Positions 28,455 to 37,093 of a stretch of DNA of 64,000 bases are shown here, piece after piece. The notes beneath the pieces are model-generated. The model did not search any database. It was not told the origin of the DNA and saw only the letters and a list, made by a program, of their open reading frames with translations. Numbering within the stretch: position 1 is the first letter of the stretch; each line of letters opens with the position of its first letter. The translations under genes were made by a program, and so were the position numbers. The DNA comes from Acinetobacter celticus (GTDB taxonomy: Bacteria > Pseudomonadota > Gammaproteobacteria > Pseudomonadales > Moraxellaceae), in the NCBI RefSeq assembly GCF_001707755.1, contig NZ_MBDL01000012.1, forward strand, positions 1 through 64,000, given 5' to 3'.

Positions 28455-29006
28455 ATGCCTTCTTTATTAAAACTGAGCGCTGTTTGCGCCTTGACTTCAA
28501 TTTTTGCTGTCGGATGCGCGACAACAACTCAACTGCCAACAATAAGCAATGAACAAGTCGTCAATATTCATGCCGTGAATGCTCAGGGTATAGGTGAAAA
28601 AATAGGAACGGTTTCATTGCGTGACAGCACAGCTGGACTTGTTATAACCACGAATTTAACCGCCTTGCCTGCTGGCCCACACGGTTTTCATATTCATGAA
28701 AAAGGTTCCTGTGACCCTGCCGAAAAAGAGGGAAAAATGGGCGCTGCTTTAGCCGCAGGTAGTCATTTCAATCCAAATCAAGCACCACATCACGGCAATC
28801 CACTCACAGGTCATTTGGGTGATTTACCTTTATTGAATGTGGCTACAGATGGTACAGCCAAAGTGACCTTACTCGCACCTCGCCTTCAATCTGCCGATAT
28901 TCAAAACTTAGCCATAATGGTGCATGCAGGCAGTGATAATTACGCCGACTCCCCTAAACCTTTGGGCGGTGGCGGTGAGCGTATTGCTTGCGGTGTCATT
29001 AACTAA
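28455..29006 (+). CDS. sodC: Cu/Zn superoxide dismutase, lipoprotein-type
   Basis: 183 residues from the ATG at 28455, which opens a lipoprotein signal MPSLLKLSAVC with lipobox AVGC; an upstream in-frame start (28404) would bury it. Copper and zinc ligands are visible in HGFHIHEKGSC, GSHFNP, PHHG and HLGD, and the SOD signature continues to GGGGERIACGVI with the disulfide cysteine. It disproportionates superoxide in the periplasm or on the outer membrane. Monocistronic with a strong terminator. Confidence 0.92.
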   Translation: MPSLLKLSAVCALTSIFAVGCATTTQLPTISNEQVVNIHAVNAQGIGEKIGTVSLRDSTAGLVITTNLTALPAGPHGFHIHEKGSCDPAEKEGKMGAALAAGSHFNPNQAPHHGNPLTGHLGDLPLLNVATDGTAKVTLLAPRLQSADIQNLAIMVHAGSDNYADSPKPLGGGGERIACGVIN

Positions 29007-29061
29007 GCTCTTCAACCCTAATTTTTAGATGCTCTGTGGATAAGTTTTGAGTTATGCACAA

Positions 29062-29096
29062 TTAAAAACAGCGGACTCATAATCCGCTGTTTTTAA
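29062..29096 (+). terminator. Terminator after sodC
   Basis: Perfect 14-base stem TTAAAAACAGCGGA / TCCGCTGTTTTTAA. Confidence 0.85.
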
Positions 29097-29423
29097 CTCA
29101 CTGCACCAAATACCGAAGTGCTGAAATTTCAGGTTTTTTCTACTGTGCTAAATTGACAGTCCCCTTAAAACGTTCAGGCTATAGACCCACACTGGCAATT
29201 GGTATTAAAAAATCAGTCTATTGTTAGAAATTTTGCCTGAATTATTGACACGACCAACAGAATTATTACGACAAAAAATTAAATAAAAAACGCATTTATT
29301 GGGGAAATAACCAAGTAAGAAACTAGGTTATTTTTCATTGATTATTATGAATTTATAACAACATTTTCCAATCATTTCGCGACAAAGTTCGGTACACTCA
29401 AACCTCATTCTCATTGCATATCC
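29097..29423. other. Intergenic region, no gene
   Basis: AT-rich stretch. A 25-codon open stretch (about 29212-29286) ending KIK-stop reads as a leucine-rich helix after an in-frame TAA and might be the tail of a lost gene, but is too short to judge. Confidence 0.3.
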
Positions 29424-29729
29424 ATGACCATGAATATTCAAACCTTGCGCGCTGTTGGTTTCTTAGAAGGCATGTCCTTCTTACTTTTACTCTTTATTGC
29501 TATGCCTATGAAATACCTCATGGATAATCCCATTTTAGTTAAATATGTCGGGATGGGACACGGTGTACTCTTCATTGTATTTTTAGTGGTGCTTTTTGTC
29601 GTTTGCGAAAAACAAAAATGGGCTTTAAAAGTTTTTATATTGGGACTAATGGCTGCTGTTTTGCCCTTTGGCCCGTTCGTTTTTGACCGCAAGCTGAAAC
29701 ATTTAGAACAAGCTCCAACTGAAGCCTAA
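29424..29729 (+). CDS. DUF3817 membrane protein
   Basis: 101 residues with three TM segments. The pattern LRAVGFLEGMSFLLLLFIAMPMKY (in part), VGMGHGVLF and LMAAVLPFGPFVFDRKLK is that of DUF3817 proteins, small inner-membrane proteins of unknown role. A second ATG two codons in is equally possible as the start. Ends at a strong bidirectional terminator shared with craA. Confidence 0.87.
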   Translation: MTMNIQTLRAVGFLEGMSFLLLLFIAMPMKYLMDNPILVKYVGMGHGVLFIVFLVVLFVVCEKQKWALKVFILGLMAAVLPFGPFVFDRKLKHLEQAPTEA

Positions 29730-29738
29730 ATACGCATT

Positions 29739-29766
29739 AAAAAATCCCCTTTGAAGGGGATTTTTT
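29739..29766. terminator. Bidirectional terminator, DUF3817 gene / craA
   Basis: Perfect AAAAAATCCCC / (A)GGGGATTTTTT hairpin between convergent genes. Confidence 0.88.
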
Positions 29767-29781
29767 AATATAAGCGATGAA

Positions 29782-31011
29782 TTAAAACTCACCTGCCTCT
29801 TTACGTTCTTGCAATACTTCTTTCAGCATCATTCTTGGGAAACTGTACCACAGTACAATTAATGCAAAGCACGACAAGCCATACGCCCAAAGATGGAAAG
29901 ACTCATACAGCACCCGCACCAGTTCAATAACGAAGAAGAAACTAAACATCATCAGCACAGAAACGGCGGCAGCCACTGTACCTTTAGACACATTCGATGA
30001 CATTAAAGCAAAGCGATACAACACAGAAAAACTGATGCCCTCACCAAAGCTAACCAAGGTCATACCCAAAATAGTACAGTGCAGAAAATACTGCGGGATG
30101 AATAGACCAATCACCACAATGACCGTACCTAACAGCATCAGGGGCAGACCCATCAATACCGTTTTACCCAAAGGCAATTTATCAATCATTTTGATCAGTA
30201 CAATATTGCCTAAAATCAGCCCGCCTAGCACAGGAAACTGCGCCAAACCATATTGCATACTGCTTAAACCCAGCTCTTCTACCAACATCACTGGCGATAA
30301 CGCAATCCACAGCATCAGTGGCATCGCAATCATAGGTAAACCAATGGTCAGACCTAAAAAGCGCTTATTTTTAAAGACCTGTTTAAAATCATCAACCATA
30401 TGGCTAAATGGTTGTTTGGGAATACTCACTTTCTGTTCGGGCATTTTGGCTTTTAAACCAAACCAGCTGAAAAAGGAGAGCAACGCAATCGCAATAAAGC
30501 CCCAATGCCAAGACACATGATCAATTAAAAAAGCCCCCAACACAGGGCCAAGCAAGGGTGCAAGCAAAGAGACATTTGCCATTAAGGCCATGACTTTAAT
30601 CGCATCACGCTCTTCAAAAGTCTCTTGAATAGCTGCATAGCCCACAGCTGAAATGACTGATAAGCCAAAACCTTGTAAAAAACGCAAGGTTAAAAAGCTT
30701 TCAATATTATCGGTAAATAAAATCAGTAAGCAGCAGACGGTAAAGAATGTCACGCCACCCAGTAATACTTTTTTGCGACCTAAACGGTCTGAAAGTGGCC
30801 CAAGTAACCACGCTACACAGGCACCGCCCAATAAATAAAAAGACATAGAAGATGGTGCCCACGAGCTACTTACCCCAAAGTCTTTGGTAATGGCAAGCAT
30901 AGCAGGCTGGACTAAATCGTTGCCGATATAGACGGAAAATTCAAATAGCACCAAGGCCAGTGGGAACATTAAAGTCGCACGGCTAAGTGTGGTCGTTTGT
31001 ACGTTTTGCAT
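29782..31011 (-). CDS. craA: MFS chloramphenicol/multidrug exporter CraA
   Basis: 409 residues, 12 TM helices. The sequence follows the Acinetobacter CraA/MdfA-like pump closely: VYIGNDLVQPAMLAITKDFG, GPLSDRLGRKK (MFS motif A), RFLQGFGLSVI, VGYAAIQETFEERDAIK, LLAPLLGPVLGAFLIDHVSW (each given in part). The membrane-embedded acidic residue typical of MdfA proteins is in TM1 (LFEFSVYIGND). CraA confers intrinsic chloramphenicol resistance in A. baumannii. The gene is complete and looks functional. Confidence 0.88.
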   Translation of the reverse strand: MQNVQTTTLSRATLMFPLALVLFEFSVYIGNDLVQPAMLAITKDFGVSSSWAPSSMSFYLLGGACVAWLLGPLSDRLGRKKVLLGGVTFFTVCCLLILFTDNIESFLTLRFLQGFGLSVISAVGYAAIQETFEERDAIKVMALMANVSLLAPLLGPVLGAFLIDHVSWHWGFIAIALLSFFSWFGLKAKMPEQKVSIPKQPFSHMVDDFKQVFKNKRFLGLTIGLPMIAMPLMLWIALSPVMLVEELGLSSMQYGLAQFPVLGGLILGNIVLIKMIDKLPLGKTVLMGLPLMLLGTVIVVIGLFIPQYFLHCTILGMTLVSFGEGISFSVLYRFALMSSNVSKGTVAAAVSVLMMFSFFFVIELVRVLYESFHLWAYGLSCFALIVLWYSFPRMMLKEVLQERKEAGEF

Positions 31012-31190
31012 TGTTATCTACATTTATGATGCGTACAGGATTGGGGGGAAGGTCTATTTTCGGGGAGAGACACGTCAGCCCAATGACAAGCACTGTAAAA
31101 ATAATTAAAAGTATAAGATTGCGAGATATTCGCTAGTGCTCACGCCGTATTCACAAGGCGTTTTAATAATATATATTGGGTGAAGTAAAT

Positions 31191-31224
31191 GGACTTAAGA
31201 CTGTACACCCACAGAATTAAGTCC
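31191..31224. repeat. Hairpin in gene-free region
   Basis: GGACTTAA / TTAAGTCC stem with an 18-base loop. Just beside it (31142-31161) is ACGCC-N10-GGCGT followed by TTTTAAT, which could terminate plus-strand transcription. No gene is associated with either. Confidence 0.4.
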
Positions 31225-31370
31225 TTCTATTTTAGCAGTGTTTATAAAAATTGTATTGTTGATTTTTTGATGTCAATTTCTTTAATAAATCCAATTAAAA
31301 TTGGCTAAAAAATTCTATCTCATTAAAATTAGATCTCGTCTACATGCCAAATTTAATTTCAGGGTTTGGT

Positions 31371-31469
31371 TTAAAAACAAGCCATTGATTCTTCATCCAT
31401 AAAATGGTCATACTTGGTCGGTAAATAATGCGACAAATCAAAACCATTCCCAACAATTAAAATATTCAT
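31371..31469 (-). pseudogene. AbiH-like N-terminal remnant
   Basis: 32-codon frame. It begins MNILIVGNGFDLSHYLPTKY, the characteristic nucleotide-loop N-terminus of AbiH abortive-infection proteins (MNILIIGNGFDLAHGLPT-type), then stops at TAA after MACF. Intact AbiH proteins are several hundred residues long, so this is a truncated relic. A second reading frame directly after (KPNPEIKFG) stays open only briefly. It lies between craA and a lipoprotein gene, with no partner gene. Confidence 0.6.
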
Positions 31470-31490
31470 TTTTATAAAGCCCCAAACGCA

Positions 31491-31518
31491 AAAAAGCGCA
31501 TCCACCGATACGCTTTTT
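31491..31518 (-). terminator. Terminator after the 31562-31933 lipoprotein gene
   Basis: AAAAAGCG / CGCTTTTT stem with T run on the minus strand. Its core (GCGCATC..CCGATACGC) is nearly the same as the hairpin at 32025-32056 on the other side of the gene. Confidence 0.7.
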
Positions 31519-31561
31519 ATGAGGCATTACAGCCTAAATTTCAACCACCAATCAAACCATA

Positions 31562-31933
31562 CTATGGGCAATTCGCTGTTTGGAAAGTCTTGGTATTTTT
31601 CCCGCGTGCACACTGAAATTCTTTCTGTGTACTGGTACGCTCCCAATCGCCTTCTACATTTTTAAAACGGTAAACCGTACGAATTGACTTCACAGAATCG
31701 TCCATTAAGCCCGTTTCAGTCACTTTCACTTCTGCAGCCGTTGGTGACTCTACACGATTAAAATACTGACGAATTTCAACCGTCGATAATTCTTTACGTA
31801 AATCTGAACGCTCTTTTAATACTTGTGCAAGTGGCGTTTCTGAATTTCCAACTTTATGCACAATTTTTTGTGTGGTCGCACAACCCGAAAGAATCCCGAC
31901 ACACAAAACACATGTAGCCAATACTCGAAACAT
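31562..31933 (-). CDS. Small lipoprotein, unknown
   Basis: 123 residues with lipobox LSGC (cysteine at residue 18). The remainder has a charged helix (VLKERSDLRKELSTVEIRQY) and a C-terminal beta-rich part with two cysteines (FQCARGKNTKTFQTANC), which may form a disulfide. No family recognised. Transcribed alone; the preceding minus-strand gene ends at its own hairpin. Confidence 0.78.
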   Translation of the reverse strand: MFRVLATCVLCVGILSGCATTQKIVHKVGNSETPLAQVLKERSDLRKELSTVEIRQYFNRVESPTAAEVKVTETGLMDDSVKSIRTVYRFKNVEGDWERTSTQKEFQCARGKNTKTFQTANCP

Positions 31934-32024
31934 AACTCTGACCCCAACTTAAATTTTCCACGCTTATCATGCCGTTTTTATTTTAAAAATACTATTTTAC
32001 AAATGTAAGCCATTTTATAGTCAC

Positions 32025-32056
32025 AAAAAAAGCGCATCTTCCGATACGCTCTTTCG
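32025..32056 (-). terminator. Terminator after the D-2-hydroxyglutarate dehydrogenase gene
   Basis: AGCG / CGCT stem around TATCGGAAGATG, followed by seven Ts on the minus strand. Confidence 0.65.
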
Positions 32057-32070
32057 CTCAATCTTTTAAA

Positions 32071-33480
32071 TTAAAGATCAAATAATTTACCTGGGTTCAT
32101 AATCCCGTTTGGATCGAACACCAGTTTTAATGCTTTCATGTATTCAATTTCTTCAGCTGAACGTGTGTAATCAAGGTATGGCTTTTTGGTCATCCCCACA
32201 CCGTGCTCGGCAGAAATTGAACCATCATATTTTTTCACGGTTTCAAAGACATATTTATTCACCACCTGACATTTAGCAAAAAAATCATCTTTGCTTAAAT
32301 CCGCAGGTTTTAAAATATTTAAATGCAAGTTACCGTCACCAATATGGCCAAACCAGCAGATTTCAAAGTCAGGGTAATTGTCCGCTACAATGGCATCAAT
32401 TTCTTTAATAAATACAGGTACATGCGTAATTAATACTGAAATATCATTTTTGTACGGCGTAAATGGCGCAATAGACTCTGAAATATCTTCACGTAAACGC
32501 CATAAGTTATGAACTTGTTCTAAGCTTTGGCTTAATACGCCATCCAATACCCAGCCTTGTTCCATGCAATGCTCAAAAATTTCCATCGCCGCATCCATAA
32601 TGGGTTCATACGGTGCTTCAAATTCTAGCAAAACATAAAATGGGCATTCTGTTTCAAACGGACGCTGTACATGACCATGATCTAAAACTTTTTGCATAGC
32701 AAGTTCACCAAAGAACTCAAATGCCGTCAGGTCAATTTTTGCTTGGAATGCATGTAATACAGGCATAATCGCATCAAAGTCAGGTACACCCAGTACCATC
32801 ACTTGCAGATCATGTGGTTGACGCTCTAGTTTAATTTCAGCTTCAGTCACTAAGCCTAAAGTGCCTTCACCACCAATAAACAAATGTTGCAGCGCATAGC
32901 CTGTCGCGTTCTTAATCATGCCTTTATTTAAACGTAGCACATCACCTTTACCTGTCACTACGGTTAAACCGAGCACCCAGTTGCGGGTCATGCCGTATTT
33001 AATGACCTTAATACCGCCTGCATTGGTGCCAATGTTGCCACCAATTTGCGATGAACCCGCAGAGGCAAAATCAACGGGGTAATACATGCCCTGCTGTTCT
33101 GCATAATTTTGTAATTGTTCAGTCACCACACCTGCTTGTACACGAACCATACGATCGGCTGGGAAAAATTCCAACACTTGGTTCATTTTATCCATGCTCA
33201 CCACAATTTCGCCGTTGGCTGCCACCGCACCCGCGGATAAGCCTGTACGACCACCTGAAGGCGTAATCGCCACATTAAATTGATTGGCAAGTTTCACAAT
33301 GGCTTGAACTTGTTCTGTTGACGATGGAAATACGATGACCGATGGGTTTGGGTCGAAGTGCTTGGTATGGTCACGTCCCCAATTTTCAAGACTGTCCGCA
33401 TCAGTTTTAATGCGGTTTTCACCGACAATAGCGGTCAATTGGGTTAATAACTCTGGGGTTAAAGCGACTGGAGCATTCAT
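32071..33480 (-). CDS. FAD-linked D-2-hydroxyglutarate dehydrogenase (probable)
   Basis: 469-residue FAD-binding oxidoreductase of the GlcD/D-lactate dehydrogenase group. The FAD domain shows PSGGRTGLSAGAV, NIGTNAGGIKVIKYGMTR and GEGTLGLVTEAEI; the C-terminal domain ends with HIGDGNLHLNI and SAEHGVGMTKKPYL, whose His residues bind metal. An upstream extension to 33600 is open but lacks conserved sequence; the ATG at 33480 begins MNAPVALT. It is divergent from serA. In Pseudomonas an enzyme of this type, encoded beside serA, reoxidises D-2-hydroxyglutarate made by SerA, which is the most likely role here. Confidence 0.82.
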   Translation of the reverse strand: MNAPVALTPELLTQLTAIVGENRIKTDADSLENWGRDHTKHFDPNPSVIVFPSSTEQVQAIVKLANQFNVAITPSGGRTGLSAGAVAANGEIVVSMDKMNQVLEFFPADRMVRVQAGVVTEQLQNYAEQQGMYYPVDFASAGSSQIGGNIGTNAGGIKVIKYGMTRNWVLGLTVVTGKGDVLRLNKGMIKNATGYALQHLFIGGEGTLGLVTEAEIKLERQPHDLQVMVLGVPDFDAIMPVLHAFQAKIDLTAFEFFGELAMQKVLDHGHVQRPFETECPFYVLLEFEAPYEPIMDAAMEIFEHCMEQGWVLDGVLSQSLEQVHNLWRLREDISESIAPFTPYKNDISVLITHVPVFIKEIDAIVADNYPDFEICWFGHIGDGNLHLNILKPADLSKDDFFAKCQVVNKYVFETVKKYDGSISAEHGVGMTKKPYLDYTRSAEEIEYMKALKLVFDPNGIMNPGKLFDL

Positions 33481-33831
33481 CGTTTTCAGACCTTGCAAGA
33501 AGTAAAACAAGTTATAAATAGCCTGTAAATCATTCGTTTGTACTGTATGACAGTTGAACAAGTTGAGGCAGGCGTGAAGATAAAAGGCAGGAAAAATCAT
33601 CGACCTTTTTCACGAAGGCATATTATAAGGCATTTTTTCGAAAAACCCGCAGAAAATCCTATTTTTGCAATGTCGCCTTTGAAATGACAGGCTTAGTTAG
33701 ACCAACAGCGACAAGTTTTGACACAATATTCGCCCCAATACCGAATATTGCAGTCATAAAGGAAATGTATATCCCGCATTGTCCTATGCTATTATACCGC
33801 CACTAAATTTGGCCTTTGTAGCGGAGCCGTA

Positions 33832-35064
33832 ATGAGCCAACATCTTTCTCTACCTAAAGATAAAATTCGTTTCTTGTTGTTAGAAGGCGTTCATCAAAAC
33901 GCAATTGACGCATTAAATGCTGCCGGATACACCAACATCGATTATCGTAAAACAGCGCTTGAAGGTGAAGCACTGAAAGAAGCGGTAAAAGATGCTCACT
34001 TCATTGGGATTCGTTCACGTACTCAACTGACTGAAGAAGTTTTTGAAGTAGCGAATAAACTCATTGCTGTGGGTTGTTTCTGTATTGGTACTAACCAAGT
34101 GAACTTAAATGCTGCCATGATTCGTGGTATTCCAGTATTTAACGCACCATATTCAAATACACGTTCTGTGGCTGAATTGGTGCTTGCAGAAGCGATTCTC
34201 CTTCTTCGCCGTGTTCCTGAAAAATCAGCAGACACACACACAGGCGGTTGGAACAAATCTGCAGTCGGTTCATTTGAAACTCGTGGTAAAACGTTAGGTA
34301 TCATTGGTTACGGCTCTATTGGCTCGCAACTTTCAGTGTTAGCTGAAGGTTTAGGCATGCACGTTATTTACTATGATGCTGTAACTAAATTACCTTTAGG
34401 TAATGCACGTCAAGTTGGCTCTATGAACGAACTTCTTGCCAATGCAGATGTAGTTTCTATTCACGTGCCAGATGTTCCATCTACACGCAACTTCATGGGC
34501 AAAGAACAATTTGCGCAAATGAAAGCGGGTTCAATCTTCATTAATGCCGCACGTGGTACTTGCGTTCTTATTGATGAACTTGCAGATGCGATCAAATCGG
34601 GTCACATTGCGGGCGCTGCGGTTGATGTGTTCCCGAAAGAACCAAAAGCCAATGGTGAAGAATTCGTTTCTGCCCTTCGCAACTTGCCTAACGTGATTTT
34701 AACGCCTCACGTTGGTGGTTCAACCATGGAAGCACAAGCGAATATTGGCCTTGAAGTGGCTGATAAATTTGTCGCTTACTCAGACAAAGGTATGACTTTA
34801 TCTGCTGTGAACTTCCCTGAAATTGCGCTTCCATTGACTGAAGGTAAACACCGTTTACTACACATTCATAGAAACGTACCGGGTGTTTTATCTAAAATTA
34901 ATAACTTGTTTGCTGAACATGGCATCAACATTTCTGGTCAGTCATTAATGACGAAAGGTGATGTCGGTTATCTTGTGATGGATGTAGACGCTACTGCATC
35001 TCAAGAAGCACTGGATACACTCCATGAAGTTGAAGGCACAATTCGCGTTCGCGTATTGTTCTAA
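33832..35064 (+). CDS. serA: D-3-phosphoglycerate dehydrogenase
   Basis: First enzyme of serine synthesis: oxidises 3-phosphoglycerate with NAD. 410 residues, the E. coli-type length with a C-terminal ACT domain. Visible are the NAD fold GIIGYGSIGSQLSVLAEGLG (in part), the catalytic INAARG and VDVFPKEP, HVGGSTMEAQ, and the ACT domain beginning RLLHIHRNVPGVLSKINNL. GGAG sits eight bases before the ATG. Divergent from the probable D-2-hydroxyglutarate dehydrogenase gene. Confidence 0.96.
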   Translation: MSQHLSLPKDKIRFLLLEGVHQNAIDALNAAGYTNIDYRKTALEGEALKEAVKDAHFIGIRSRTQLTEEVFEVANKLIAVGCFCIGTNQVNLNAAMIRGIPVFNAPYSNTRSVAELVLAEAILLLRRVPEKSADTHTGGWNKSAVGSFETRGKTLGIIGYGSIGSQLSVLAEGLGMHVIYYDAVTKLPLGNARQVGSMNELLANADVVSIHVPDVPSTRNFMGKEQFAQMKAGSIFINAARGTCVLIDELADAIKSGHIAGAAVDVFPKEPKANGEEFVSALRNLPNVILTPHVGGSTMEAQANIGLEVADKFVAYSDKGMTLSAVNFPEIALPLTEGKHRLLHIHRNVPGVLSKINNLFAEHGINISGQSLMTKGDVGYLVMDVDATASQEALDTLHEVEGTIRVRVLF

Positions 35065-35077
35065 TTTAACGTTATTG

Positions 35078-35107
35078 AAAAACCACAGGCCTCGGTCTGT
35101 GGTTTTT
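35078..35107 (+). terminator. Terminator after serA
   Basis: Perfect AAAAACCACAG / CTGTGGTTTTT stem with eight-base loop and T tail. Confidence 0.88.
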
Positions 35108-35178
35108 TTATTGTTTAAAATTTTGTAATAAATCTCCTGCTCTTCGATGCATCAAACCAAATTTAGTAGATTGAATGC

Positions 35179-36045
35179 ATGATTAATTTAAAAAACACTC
35201 CCCATATTCAAGCCCTGCTTTTGCTCCTGATTGCCATGATCAGCATACAAAGCAGTGGTTCTCTTGCCAAAATTCTGTTTCAGCAGTTCCCTATTTTAAC
35301 GGTGTCGAGCCTACGCCTTTTGTTAGGCTCGATTATTTTGGCCGTTATATTTAAAATATGGAAAATCAATTTCAAACAGGTGCGCTGGAAAGCCATCGTG
35401 AGCTACGGCATTGCCTTAGCGGGTATGAACGCGCTGTTTTATTTATCCATCGACCGCTTACCGCTTGGTATTGCTGTTTCTTTTGAGTTTATTGGCCCCT
35501 TAAGTGTGGCGCTGTACTATGCACGACAGAAGTTTGATTTTGTGTGGGTCGGATTGGCTATCGTGGGTCTTGTACTGCTTTTCCCTTTTGATCAGGCCTC
35601 ACAAAGTTTAGACCCTTTAGGGATTGCCTTTGCTTTAGGTGCAGGTGTCTTCTGGGCAATATATATTGTCGCAGGTCAAAAACCGTCTGGGGTCTCAGGC
35701 AATCATACGGTGTGTTTAGGCATGTTTGTCGGCATGCTCTGTCTATTGCCCATTGCACTCTTTACGGGTATGCCTGCGTCGGTATTTGAGCCCTCAAATC
35801 TCATCTATTTTATTGCCCTTGCAGTCTTGGCGAGTGCCTTGCCTTTTTCTTTAGAGATGATTGCACTACGGAATTTATCTGCTCTTAGCTTTGGCACACT
35901 GATGAGTGTCGAACCCGCAATTGCTGCACTGTCAGGCTTTGTGTTTTTGGGTGAACAATTGTTATGGACGCAATGGCTAGCGCTTACTGTCATTATTGTT
36001 GCCTCAATTGGTTGTACTGTCACCACGCAAAAAGCAAAAAAATAG
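35179..36045 (+). CDS. EamA-family exporter, RhtA-like (copy 1)
   Basis: 288 residues, ten TM helices (two EamA repeats). It has the RhtA-type features SGSLAKILFQQFP, GMNALFYLSIDRLPLGIAV and FEFIGPLSVAL; RhtA exports threonine and homoserine. A second copy, about a third to half identical by eye, lies at 37094-37969. The two may have different substrates. A terminator hairpin lies 21 bases downstream. Confidence 0.85.
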   Translation: MINLKNTPHIQALLLLLIAMISIQSSGSLAKILFQQFPILTVSSLRLLLGSIILAVIFKIWKINFKQVRWKAIVSYGIALAGMNALFYLSIDRLPLGIAVSFEFIGPLSVALYYARQKFDFVWVGLAIVGLVLLFPFDQASQSLDPLGIAFALGAGVFWAIYIVAGQKPSGVSGNHTVCLGMFVGMLCLLPIALFTGMPASVFEPSNLIYFIALAVLASALPFSLEMIALRNLSALSFGTLMSVEPAIAALSGFVFLGEQLLWTQWLALTVIIVASIGCTVTTQKAKK

Positions 36046-36066
36046 AGCGAAGGTTAAAGCAATAAA

Positions 36067-36090
36067 AAAACCACACCGAAGTGTGGTTTT
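36067..36090. terminator. Bidirectional terminator at 36067
   Basis: AAAACCACAC / GTGTGGTTTT, CGAA loop; the T tail is better on the minus strand, toward the end of the lipoprotein pseudogene. Confidence 0.8.
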
Positions 36091-36908
36091 ATCTATTAGC
36101 GAGGTATTTCGCAAAACTCTTCAGAATCCGATACAGAGGCCTGATACATAAAAATACTGAGCAATGGATTTTCGTCTGGCTTAGACCAGAACCATCTTTT
36201 AATTTAACTTTGGCCGCAATGCAACTGAAGCCGATATACACTGTACAAAGACCAAACCTGCATTTTCAAATTTAAAATCCCAGTTCCAAGTTGAAAAATG
36301 TGACTCTGTGGCATGTACAGCTAGCCCTGTTATAGATGAAAGTAAAGCAACCACTTGCCGTTGGCTGGCATAGCATTCAAATCACTACTTTGAATATCCC
36401 AAGGTGAAAATTCAACTGTCACGGCACCTGTTGCAGGTTGGCCATTTGGCAAGACAAAGGCATTTGCAGGAATCGTAATTTTTGCCTGACTATAAATAGA
36501 CTCAATAACCTGTGCATCTTCAATTTTTGCAACATTTACAGTCTGCTTAACCATAAGTAAGTTTGCAGTAATGTGATCTAAATCTTTTACAGCAACCACA
36601 ACAGATTGATGAATAAAGCCTGCTCGGGTTAAGCGTACAACAACAGAAGTCGCTGACTTTGGAAGATTCACTTTAAATTTTGCTAAGCCGTTACTGTCCG
36701 TTTTCACCACCTGACCAGCAACACTCATTTCTACATCGGCTAATGCCACACCTTGCGCAGACTGGATTAAAGCAGAAATAGACCTTTCTACCATAACTTC
36801 ACTCGGTTCTACTGAGGAGCTCGAGTCACGACTTGAACCACACCCCGTCAATGTCATTCCCAACATACAAGCAAGCGCGATATGCTTTAATTTTATTGTA
36901 TATATCAT
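36089..36908 (-). pseudogene. Decayed lipoprotein gene (internal deletion plus frameshift)
   Basis: The first 192 codons (36330-36908) are open: lipobox LTGC at residues 20-23, a carboxypeptidase-regulatory or Ig-like domain (VEMSVAGQVVKTDSNGLAKF) and IPANAFVLPNGQPATGAV. The frame breaks at about 36330. Coding sequence resumes in another phase: LAVHATESHFSTWNWDFKF from about 36308 downward, then after a further shift CIAAKVKLKDGSGLS, ending at a stop at 36089 directly on the terminator. Residues between NAMPANG and LAVHAT appear to be missing. An envelope lipoprotein of unknown role, now nonfunctional or reduced to the N-terminal fragment. Confidence 0.7.
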
Positions 36909-37093
36909 TATTATATTTTCTATTAAAAAAAACAGCCCATTATTATTCTTTTGATTTTTAAGTACAATTTCTCTCTATTTTTCACATGAAGATATTTTTA
37001 ATTTATATCTACCGTTGGTCAAATGCTACACGGAAATTGCTATAATCGGAACACTTTAAAATCAGCACACCTCACACCTGTGAGCAAATACAC

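Noticed and set aside
29212..29286. Leucine-rich 25-codon tail after a TAA
   Set aside because: Could be the end of a lost gene, but too short for any assignment.
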